From Paracyclopina nana (lineage: Eukaryota > Arthropoda > Copepoda > Cyclopoida > Cyclopettidae): a stretch of 64,000 nucleotides of DNA. The stretch covers positions 6,158,001-6,222,000 of the forward strand of contig JAGUCH010000006.1 in assembly GCA_019096065.1 (NCBI GenBank), written 5' to 3'. Positions within the stretch are counted from its first letter, which is position 1, and each line of letters opens with the position of its first letter. Below, piece by piece: positions 37,601-49,600 of the stretch. The notes beneath the pieces are model-generated. The model saw only the letters and a program-made list of their open reading frames with translations. It was not told the DNA's origin and did not search any database. Position numbers and translations under genes: made by a program.

Positions 37601-40600
37601 ACATATTAGTGGCGCTACTTTGCACTATTCAACTATGTTTTATCATTGCACAGAGTCTCTATTCATTCGAATAGAAGAGCACCATCGAAATTTAGGCCAA
37701 AAAAAGACTTGTCAAAAAAGTAGTGCCATAAACCAGGTAGCTTTTACAATCTACACAAGATTTCATATTAGATTAATTTAGTGTATAGACATGACTTTAT
37801 TAATAACTTTTCTTCTTTGTTTCGCTTGACAGGCCAAATCTGAGGACCAGCTTGAAAATGAGCAGGCTTTTCTGGAAGCTGACCGAGTGTGGCTGGTGCA
37901 CCGAGATGGATTCGCGGCTGCTGGGCTCCTCAAGGACAATGCTGGAGAAGGCATGGTTCGAGTCCAGCTCGACTCCAGCGGAGAAATATTTGACGTAATT
38001 ATCCCTTTAATCAGCTCATTTGTGAAATTTGAAGACGCTGCAATATTTGCTTTCCAGGTGGAAGAGGACGATGTGGAACTGGCCAATCCTCCAGGATTTG
38101 ACAAGGTTGAAGATCTTGCTCAGTTGAGATACTTGAACGAGTCCTCCGTGCTCCACGTGCTACGTCAAAGATACGGCAACAATTTGATCCACACCTACGC
38201 TGGCCCCTGCATGATCAGCATCAATCCGATGGCCAACTTGGCCATCTACTCCGACAAGATCATTGACATGTTCAAGGAGTGCCAATTGGAGGACATGCCC
38301 CCGCACGTATACGCCGTGGCCAACACGGCCTACCGAAGCATGTTGCGTACGCGCAAGGATCAATCCGTGGCCATGATTGGCAGATCCGGATCCGGAAAGA
38401 CCACCAACGCTCGCCACGTGCTCCAGGCGCTGATCCTGAGCGGAGGCTGCCCCAACAAGTCCATGAGCGTGGACAAGCTGAGCGCCATCCAGACCATCCT
38501 CGAGTCCTTTGGCCACACGAGGACCATCATGAATGTCAATGCCACGCGCGTGGCCTCGCTCTTCAGCCTCGATTTCGACTCATTGGGACACATCGTCTCC
38601 TCTTCGCTGCAAACCATGATGCTCGAAAAGTCCAGGGTCATTCGAAGGCCAGAGGGTGAGCCGACCTTCAACGTCTTCTACCAACTCTTGGCCGGCCTCG
38701 AGGCTGGCCTCAAACGCGAACTCCACCTGGACAACCTCAACGAGCCCAACTTGTTCATGACTCCGCTCACTCGGCTGGAGGACAAGTCCAAGGCCAGCGT
38801 GACCTTCAGCAAACTTTGTGTGGCCTTCAAGGCCGTGGGCATCAGTGAGGCCGAGGCCAAGGCCATTTGGTCGGTAATTGCGGCCATTTACCATTTGGGT
38901 GTGGCCTCTGTGACTAAAGGCCCGATGAACCGGACGGCTTTTGCTCGGCCTCAGGCCGCGACGAAGGCCGCCATGTGCCTGGGCACGACAGTGGAAGACC
39001 TCACCAGGATCATCTTCCAGGGCAACACGAGCTCAAGCACGCTGAGTCGGAAGTTGAGGTCGGCCGACAAGGAATCGGCCAATTTGCCCGATGGCATCGA
39101 GTCCCTCGAAGGCTTCGTCATGGGCCTCTACCAGGAGGCCTTCAACGCCGTCGTCTACATGATTAACCGGTCCATTTCGACGACGGCAGCCGCGAGCAAC
39201 ACCATCTTCGTGGTGGACACGGCGGGCTTTCAGAATCCGGCCACGTGTGGTCGCATGGCTGGTGCCACCTTTGAAGAGCTCTGCCACAACTACACCAACG
39301 AGAGGCTCCAGCTCATGTTCCACGAGCGGACCATCGCCTCACTCTACGAGAAATACACGCAGGAGCAGGTGGAGTGCGACATGCTCGCGGACATTGAAGA
39401 ATTGCCCACTCCGGCCCCATTGGTAGCCTTGATTGACAAGCAGGCCGGCGTACGGGTCAGCCAACATGACCTGGCCAGCGCGGACCGGCGCGGCCTCCTT
39501 TGGCTCCTGGACGAAGAGGCCATTTTTCCAGGGGCCACGGATGACTCCTTTGTGGAACGGCTGATGCTCCAGTACAACCAGAGGGGCAGTGAAGATTTGC
39601 TCCGCCAAGGACCCGTGGAGACGAACAAGAAGCAGTTTGTGCTCCAGCACTTCCAGGGCACCAATCCTGTCCTCTACAACGCCGAGGGCTGGCTGCAGGC
39701 CTCCAGAGAGGACGCGGCCGTAAGGGCAGCCGGACATTTGCTCCAGGAGTCGAATAAAATCAACGTCTCCGATTTGTTCCTCACGAGCCGAGGACCGATG
39801 ACGTCATTGTCTGGATCTGTGGCGGGGCTGGAAGGCAGCCATGGACTCCGGAGGATGTCCTCCATGAGGAGAACCTTCACCAGTGGGCAAGCTGGCATTA
39901 AACGCAACTCGGTGGCCTTGCAGGTCAAATTCCAAGTGGATGGCCTTTGTGAGCAGTTGCGAAGGACCAAAATCCACTTCGTCCACTGCTTCCTCCCGCA
40001 ACACTCGGCCGGCCTTTGTGACATTAAGGCCACCAAGGGCAAGTCCTCGACTACATCATCCTTGGCCATGGAAGAGGCTGTTCTCAATTTGCCTCTAGTC
40101 AGATCGCAAGTACGTAAAATTGAATCTAAGCCACAAAATCTGCTGCATTGATTTTTACAATTGTAAAGCCTTAAGGCTTTCTAGAGGTGGAAATCTTGAA
40201 ACCTTCATAATTGTCATGAGATATGGGATTTTTGTCAATGATGGTCATTTCTTCCATTTTTCCAGCTAAGAGGAGGGCAAATTTTGGATGCAGTTCGATT
40301 ACATAAGAATGGATATCCCGAGAGCTTGACCTACGGCGAATTCTGGAGACGCTACAGAATCATGTCTGAGGAGATGCAAAAGCGCACCCCGGCGCACACC
40401 GAGCTCAAAGAGGCCGTGGAGGATCTGCTGGCCGAAATGGAGTTGGACAAGTCCTCATTCCGGATGGGCAGCACCCAGGTGAGTTTTTCTTTAATTTCAA
40501 GAATTTAAAGTCTGGTGTGGAAAAAATGAGACTTTTTTTTCATCAGACTACACTAGTCTTATCACCCCTTGTATCTTTGGGTCTTTCAACTACTTCTACT

Positions 40601-43600
40601 TTCTCGTCAGTGACTTTCATTCACGCTTGTTGACCCACACTGGGGAAAGTCAACATTGAAAGCAGCTTTCTGTGGGGAAATTTTCGAGTCCAATTCGCCC
40701 CATTGTGACCCTGTTGTTCACGGGGGCGGATAAATTTGGACGCGACGACATTTTCTGTTGTTGGCATTCAGGTCAAAATTGCGCTAAGAAATTACGTTTA
40801 AGTGAACAACTAGCACAACACACATTTTGATGATATCATGGTCAATGATGATTTATGGGAATTTCTTCTGGATGGATGCTCAGCACGAATTTTCCCGACG
40901 TCATTGAGAAAAAAGATTAATTTGTCACATGAACAACAACAATAACTTTAAGGGCTTAAAAGAGTTGCCGAGCAAAGATTGTTTGCCTTATAAATGGCCT
41001 TTATTGCGTATAGAAAATAAGCCATTGAGTACTCATTTTTCGGTGATGGTGGAGGAAAAGTCTGTTGGACACTGTGTACCGCTGATTGTGTATAAAAATC
41101 GTTATTTTGCCGAAAAAATCTCAGTTTGACACGAAAAATGGAAAAGATTTGCCAACTTTGTGACTGCACATTTTTCGGTGACGGGGGAAAAGTTTGTTGG
41201 ACACAGTGTACAACTATATGCGAAATCCGCGCGGCTTTACGCGCGCATCAAGCTCTCGCGCATTTGTCAATGCGGTCACGATGAGCACGCACTGAGAAAA
41301 ACGAAGAGGAAAAAGAATCATGGAGGGAAAAAATTGAAAAGAAGATGATGTTGGCTAGCAGTAACGGAGTAACATTTTTGGCGGCCTCGAGCTCGCAAAA
41401 AAGCATGAAGAGGTCACAACGCGCGGACTCTCCTGGTTACTTCACTCTCAGCGATTCCGATGGAGCTTCCAATCCCGATCGGGATTCATCTCTGGAAGAA
41501 GACAATGGCTGCTCCCCACCAAGATCTTTGGTGTACAAGATGTGTTACAACCAGAGGAGTCGCAGTGAGCCTCCAATTAGTGCCAATCATCATCACAACT
41601 ACGTGCGGGTGGTGAAGCCAAATATTGCCTCCAATGAGGCTTTGGTGGATCAGAATGCTCCTCCAAGACCACCTCCACCCTTGTCATACGCGTCAACGTT
41701 GCCACCTCTGCCAAAGAAGGTGGGAAGCGTGATGAAAAAAAACAAGAGCAAAATTGTCACCAATTCTTCTTCCTCGTCAAGGCCAATTTTGCAAAGGGTG
41801 CAGCCATTGCAAATCCAGTCACCATCAATGATAAGCATGGTCCTCAATCCTACTAAAACCACGCAAAAGACCAGATCCACTTTGAGCAACGCGGAGGAAG
41901 GAGCCATGCCAAAACAGCAGCCTCTGCTGTCAAGCAAGGCCAATCAAAGGCCATTGTCTTCGAACGAGCCTGTGACCTTTGTCAAGGCTTTCCAAAAGGC
42001 CAATGCAAGTTTGATGGCTGAAGATATTCCCAAAGCAAGGTCAGCTAATTTGAAGAAAAAGACATCTGAGCAAGGCCAAAGTGGTCTTAATTCACAGCCA
42101 GGGTATTTGAGGCCGACGAAAAATGCTGTTTTCAGACAAAACTCTGATAGCAACGTGAGAAAAGTAGCTAGTAGCAGTGATGACCGAAGGCCAAAAAAGG
42201 CCCGAAGGTCAGCCTCGACTTCCAGTGATGATTCTTCCATTATGGGACAAAAGAAATTGGATGTGAACAAGAAAGTAAGTGAAAATTGTAAGGGAAGCAG
42301 CCTTGGCGCAAAAAAGGCCATGAATGAGACGAAAAAAGGCCAGCAAAGGTCGTCGCCGAAAAGTGTGCGAAAAAAGGCCAAAGAAGAAGAGGAGGAGGAA
42401 GAAAACGTTGATTTGTTCAAGAATCCAATTCACAGCCTCATCAAGTTCTATGAGGAGGAAACTCAAGAAGGCCATAAAAGAAAGGCCGAAATTGACAAAA
42501 AGCAGCCTGTTGTGCTAGAAGATTTAAATGCTGCAGAGAAAAATTCCAGATTGTCCTCCAGTTCATGTGTGACCAATTTGAGCCAAATCAGCCAGTTGAG
42601 TGCTGACAAAATCCACAACTGGTTAAACAGCCCCATCATCGCACCAGACAAGGATTTGAGCGTGACTGAAATCAGCATTTTGGACCAATATGTCACTGAC
42701 ATGATCAGCTTTTCCAGTGGCAAAAAATCATCTGAGGCCATCACGGTGATTGAGGACGTCCAAACTCCATCTGAAGAGGAGTTGAGTCGTGGAGTCTTCA
42801 CTGAAGTCTCCTTTGCTGGAAATGTCAAGCAAAAAGTTGCGAAGAGGGAGAAAATTGAAGTGAAGAAAAGTCAAGATATGAAAAATGGCCCAATTCCTTC
42901 ACCAAGGGTGAAGAAAAAGGCCAGAAAAGAGCAAATGCTGTTGGAGCACAAGGAAAAAGGTCACCAGGCCTTGTCCTTGGTGATGAAACAGATCAAATTG
43001 GTAGATGATGTTGATGATGATGGCCTCCAATGCCTCAATGATTTATGCACCCAAAGTCAATTTGTGGAGCAAGAAATGCAGAAAGAGCAACAGTCTCATG
43101 ATCAAAGTCTGTCAAAAAAGGTAGGAGGATATGAATTGGATTAGCTCACACTGGGACAAAAAGGTGCTGAAAAAAAAAAATAGATATCTGTTTTTATTTT
43201 TAGGGGTTTTTTTTGGTGGCTATTGGTATTTAAATGAGTTTTGGGCGGGGATTTTTTCACGCAAAAGCGGATACAATTTCAGTTTTCGTATGGGGATTTT
43301 GGCACCATAATGATATGCTATTCAAATTTGCTTTATAAATGGTTATTTGCTTTTGGCATCATCAACTTGCTCTGATGGTGCAGTGAAAATGCACATAATT
43401 ATTTACTAAACAATGGAGATGAGAGCTTTTTCATAAATTGAATCGAGGCAATAGACTTTTTGTGGTTACTGAGCTGTAAAATGGGCTTAGATGTATATTT
43501 GAATGACAAGTTTGCCATAAAGCTCAACTTAGGGCGTGGCCTGTCTGTAAAAGTAATGCAAAGCCAAAATTTGTTCAGTACAAAAAATAGGCATATTGAT

Positions 43601-46600
43601 GATTGTCTTTTCCACTTTTGACTATGATAAATCATCTCAAGGCTCAAAGTAGCCAAAAATGTCATTTTGGGCTTTTTTCAACAATTTCTGACCATATTTG
43701 GGAGCTGTCATCTGGGTGAAGCTTTCCTGTCCATTTTTTGTTTACTTTTTTCATTTTATTGCTTTTATTGACGCTCAAGCGCTTGTGTGGGAGTTGTCAA
43801 CTCAATTTTAGGCATAACCAGTCCAAAATCTCACCAACTTTCTACTACTAGCTCACATGTCCACATGTGGGAAAGTGCACTTTACTGCTTAAAAACATAT
43901 GCGCTCAAGTCATAACGGGATAATAATCCATGATGAATTTATGCACCGACAACAAGACGTCTTCGTGTGTGGTTATTGTTGCGTTGCCATTATCATTGTG
44001 GCTTTTTTCCTCGAAAACTATTTCCTCCTCTAAGCAGATATTTTCTTCTTCTTCCTTTAATTTTCTAACCTATTTAATGAGCTGTAAAAGAAACTTTTTC
44101 ATTTTCCTAACTCTAAGTATCATCATTTTGACAAAACTCATTGAGGAAAGTCTCAAATTTCTCTAATTACAAGTGAAGGAGTGAGACTTGAGGAGGTAAA
44201 ATTATTCTAGCATTTTCCTTTTTTCCATTCAGTGTTTTGCTTATTAAAAAAGTTATCATTGGCGCGATAGGTTATTTTGAAATTGTGGCTGGTACCAAGC
44301 AGTCTGCCATTAAAATGAACGGTTTTTCTGTCGCGCCTGAGTGTCTAGACTTGTTTTTTTTTGACAATTTGCCACAGTGGTAGGTGTTGCTTGATCATTG
44401 CAACTATCTGCCAAACTTCCTTTGGTGAATTGATTGCCTTCTGGAATGAAATCTATTTTCTCCCACAACATAGCAGTAAATTCGGCAAAAACATGGAAAT
44501 CTCATCAAGTTGCTGCTGCAAAAACAGGGAAATTGACACCACTCCAGAGATGGTGATTAGCTGGCTAGCAATTTCTATTTATTTGCCAGAGCTTTGTCAT
44601 TTTCAAGGCTCATTCTCATTATTGGAATTGCATCACTGGAGCCCCTCCTCACCAACTCAAATCTTGGAGTCACTTTCTTGACCTTAAAGATTTCAATCTT
44701 GTCATCCTGTCAATATTCATTTTTGTTTTGTCTTTTGAAGATGGGCGAAAAGAATTCCACTTTCTCTCCTTTTTTTCTGCTTTGATCAAAGCAATGCTTA
44801 TTTATGCAGAATTTCATGATACAGCTAATAATAGCCCGCCAAAATCACCTTTTTTAATTGAATTTTGCATCAGGGGGTGTAATATGTTATAAATGACAAG
44901 ACTGAAATTGTGCACGTGTCGTTCTTACAAGTTTCCCGCCGTCGCTTCTTAATGCATGCAATTGATAAATGGATGGAAATCTTCCGACTATTAAAACTAG
45001 TTAATTTACTCCTAATAGCCATGCCATCATTTGGTGAATTGCGTTTCTCAAGATAAAGTATACTGCGTTAAAAAAGTGGCCATAATACAAATCAGTTCAA
45101 AATGTTTACAATTCTTGCAGTTATGTCAGCTGACGCGCCACGTACGTGGGTGCGTCTGCACAGCGTGCCGCGCCATGACAACCATACCACTTTTAAGCTT
45201 GTTGATCATTTTAAAATTGACGAAAGTCCCTCTTTGGCAGGACGCGTCGTGCTCTATTCAAAATGGGCAATAATACGAGATTGCCAAAAAAGCAGTAAGG
45301 AATTTTCTTAAGCTTGCATCATCAGTTGGCTCGCTTGAAACAAAGCAATTCATAATTGTTAAAAAGCTTTTTAGGAATGCAAAGAACTGTGACCAATTAT
45401 GGCTTTTTATGACAAGTCCCAGTTATCATTGGAAATGGAGTGAAAGTTGGACTCTTTTGTCACGTCTTCTTCTTGGAATTGTGAGAAAAAGATGATCCTT
45501 GAAATGTTCAAAAGATGGATGCATGACGATGTGTCTCCATAATTATTAGAATTCAAGTGGAGCATAAATCAATGGATTTCACTTGATGGATTCTTTTGTT
45601 GTCAAATTTCAGGTTTTCCTACGGGCTGGAGTATTATCACACTTGGACGAGGAGAGAGAAGATAAGCTCCGTGATCAAGTGGTCCGCCTACAAGCCGCAT
45701 GTCGTGGTCATTTGGCGAGAAGACAAGTCCAAAAATTAAAGGTTCGTTATCTGCGCCCCTTAATAAATTTCATTACTCAGTCCGCGCAGCTGAGTGTGAT
45801 CTGAAAAAAATCGCACTCTTTTTTCACTTCACACATTTGTGGATACTATACATTAGGTTTTTGTTGAACATATAGTTTGCTTTTTTAGGGGACATTTCGC
45901 GTAAAACTAATAAGAACATCCGTTTGTACGAGACGTTGCAGTGCTTCACGCAAACGTTTGTTTTAAACAATTACATTAGAAAGCCTGACACTTTAGTCTT
46001 CCATGCATTTATTTATTTCACGTGACATTATAAGGAGAAAGGGTTATATGTAGTCATTTGTTCGGATCAGACTCTACGCTCAATATTGCAAATGAACAAC
46101 GCAAATTCATTCAGCTGGAAGGGCTGGAATATTTTCTAAAATCGTGTGTGTGTCACGTGGTGTGACTTAATGGGTCGCGTTAATTTTGAAAGTGATTTAG
46201 CTGAAAATGCAATTTTCCCATTCTCTCACGCATTTCTTGCAAAGTGGAATTTTTGCAATTGCTGCTAATTGCTACACAGCTATTAGGCTCTCAAAATTGA
46301 CCCCAAAAGCCACAATTTCGATGTCTTGGCAAGTAGAAAATATGTAGAGTGAGTGAAAAGTTATGGGCATGTCACCCAATTAGGCCGATTTAAACAAGTT
46401 GTTGTTGAATTTCAGACCCAGGACATTGCCATCAGATGCATTCAGAAAAACGTGCGAAAATTCATGGGGGTCCGAGGTTGGCCTTGGTGGAGGCTGCTCA
46501 TCAAGATCACGCCCATGTTGAACGTGCATCGCACCGAAAATCAGCTCAAATCGCAAACAGTAATTATTATTCATGAAATACAGAGTTAAGTCACTATTTC

Positions 46601-49600
46601 GCATTTCCAGGAGGAACTCGAAGCTCTTCGGGCCAAATTCGAAAAGCTCGACAAAGAGAGGCTGGAATTGAAGCAGCAAAACGAAAAGCTCGAATCTAGG
46701 GTAAGTTGTCAGTTATTCGTGCCATAAATCTGGGTTAGCAGTTGTTCAGTCTGAATTATTTCACATGCCACGGCATGGCATATTGTTTTAATGGTCTCGT
46801 CATATGGTGCATAAATGGATTATGAAGTGCGCCGCAAGATGGCGCTGCCGTCACTCAACTCGTGATCCAGATCCTTTAAAGCTATTTCTTTCTATTTGCA
46901 TCACTTCTGCTTGCAAAGCTAAGTGGGGGCGACATAAAAAGCGTGTCACTTTCTTGTTTCTGCCAACTTTACACATTATTGCTTTTTCAGCTCAGCGAAA
47001 TGGCGGCCGATCTAGCCGAAGAGCATTCGACAGCGACTCTGGCCACAGAGAGGTTGGAGGCCGAGCAATCCGAGAGGATGAGGCTGGAGAAGGACAGAGC
47101 AGAGCTTGAAGTAAATCCAATATTCATCTATCTCTCGTTTCAAATCTATAGCCTTGCTTATGAACATTGATATCCGATAGAGTTTACAATTTTTTTTGGG
47201 TAATTACAGCAACGCAATAAACAACTGCATTCGACCAATGAGCGAATGGAGATGGAGTTGCTGTACAGCCGGGCTCTGGACATGAACGGGTCCACAGGGG
47301 ACGACGAGGATGGAGTCGAGCCATCGATTTACAAGCAGAAATACGAACGATCTCAGAAGGAGTTGGAGTACACCAAAAAGAGGCTGCAACAGCAGCATGA
47401 GGACGACCTCGAGCAGCTAATCGCCCTGAAAAAGCAGCTCGAGAAGAAGGTAGCAAATGGCGCGGCAAATTGGTCTTTGTGCTGTAACTTTATTTAATTC
47501 AAGCTCAACGATGCCTATGAAGAAGTAGATGAGCAGCGCCAAGTGGTCGCTCAGTGGAAACGGAAAACGCAAAAATCTGCTGGAGAGCTGAACGACATCA
47601 AGCTTTTGCTGGAGGAGCAAACCTCTCGAAATACTTTGTTGGAGAAGAAGCAGCGCAAATTTGATGCTGAAATTGGACTCTTGACCGAGGACAAAAAGCA
47701 GGAGGTGACTGCTCGAGAAAAGCTCCAGCGTGAAGTTGACTCTCTAAAGGCCCAAAAGTACAGCCTTGATGAGCTAGTTCATGTAAGACCAATGTAATGT
47801 AATTGTGGAATGAGAAATCATTTTTTCCCCTTTGCAGACAATGAAGCTGGACATGGACGACAAGGATGAGAAAATCAGACTTTTGTCCAAGGAAATTGAG
47901 GACTTGAGCTCTGGTGGCGCCTCTGAAGAAGAAGTGGCTAGCTTGAAGCGGCAAAAGAATGACCTCGAAGCAAGGCTCAAGGATCAGGAGGAGGAATTGG
48001 ACGACCTGGCCGGTCAAGTACAGATGCTGGAGTCTGCCAAGACCAAGTTGGAAATGTCATTGGCAGCCATCAAGAAAGAGCACAGGCGAGAAATTGCCAA
48101 CAAGGAAGAGGAGCTTGAGGACATTCGCACATCAGCGCAAAAGAAAGTCAAAGCGTTGGAACAACAGTTGGAAAATGAGCATGAGGAGCGCATGAACTTT
48201 GTTCGGGAGAAGCATGAACTGGAGACTCGCATTATTCATCTCCAAGAATTGGCTGCACGATCAGCAGATGAGGAGCAGGTTTCCAAGTTGAAGAAGGACC
48301 TCAAGCGTACCAAGGCTCTTCTCAAGGATGCTCAGCTCATGATTGAGCGCTCAAGAAATGAGTCATCCAGCAAGGTCGTCCTCAGGCAGTTGAGAAATCA
48401 GGTAACCTCCATGTTAAATTCATTTTTGTTTTTGAGCATATGGTACATAACTATATTTATTAAAAGCTGGAAGATGCTGAGTTTGCCAAGACTGCTGCAC
48501 TCAAGTCAAAGCAAAATCTTGAGCTTGAGTTGTCAGATGTCCAGCAACAATTGGAGGACATCATGAGGACCAAGAATGATGTGGAAGACAGATTGATGAG
48601 GATGACCAGAGAAAAGTCAGACATTTCGTCTCAACTAGAGGACAATGAAGAGGAGCTGCAAGAAGTGATGAAGAAATACAAGGCCACTGTTGCACAGCTT
48701 TCAGTTGACCAGGTAATGCGAATAGGACATAGCTTGTTAAATAAGAATTTAATTAAATGCCTTTTTTGTTCAGATCACAATTCAAGAGCAGTCAAGTCGA
48801 GTCACTGATCTGGAGAGTGAACGCAACAGTTTGAAAGAGCAACTTGCTGAATTGAGCGCTCGCATTCAAAGCCTCGAAGGTGAGCACATCATGAACCCAG
48901 CTCAGAGCCGGTTGGAGCTGAAGGTCAAGGAGCTGGAATCAAGGCTAGACTTGGAACTAACGACACGAACTCGCATGGAGACTCAAATCAATCGACTGAA
49001 AGAGGCCATTGAAAAGTTGAACATTGAATGTGACAGCCTCAGAAACAAAGAGGCTGGCGCTCAGGACTCGGCCCGTAAATTGCAACGACAACTGCGAGAC
49101 CTAAGGGAGGACCATGCCAATTTGCTCCAAAAGGAAGTTGAGACCAACTCAAAGAAGAACGAGTTTGAAAAGCTGCTCGAACTATCCGAAGCTGAAACGG
49201 TGACGGCAAGAAATGACCTCAAGTTGGCCTTGAAGAGGATTGAAGATTTGCAGACAGCCATCAATGGTGAACTTGACTCTGAATCAGACCTCAACAGGTA
49301 CATCTTTAAATTATGACTAACTAATGCTACAGGCTTATTCACTAGTGCATATTTCAGTGATGGAGACAGCGATACTTCTGGGGAAGGCATGAGTAGCTTT
49401 CTCGAGCATCACCGACGTGCCATGAGTGTTCAGCAAGACCGAGAGATTCGATCATCCGTGGCTCGTGATTCTGCTGTCAGACAATTGGAGAGCATGTCTG
49501 AAGAGCCTGAATTGTAAGCTTCTTTTGTTGTAGAACAAGCACCACTTGGCACTATTATGTTCACGCAGGAATTTGTAACCAAAAAGCCCAAAATTTGGCC

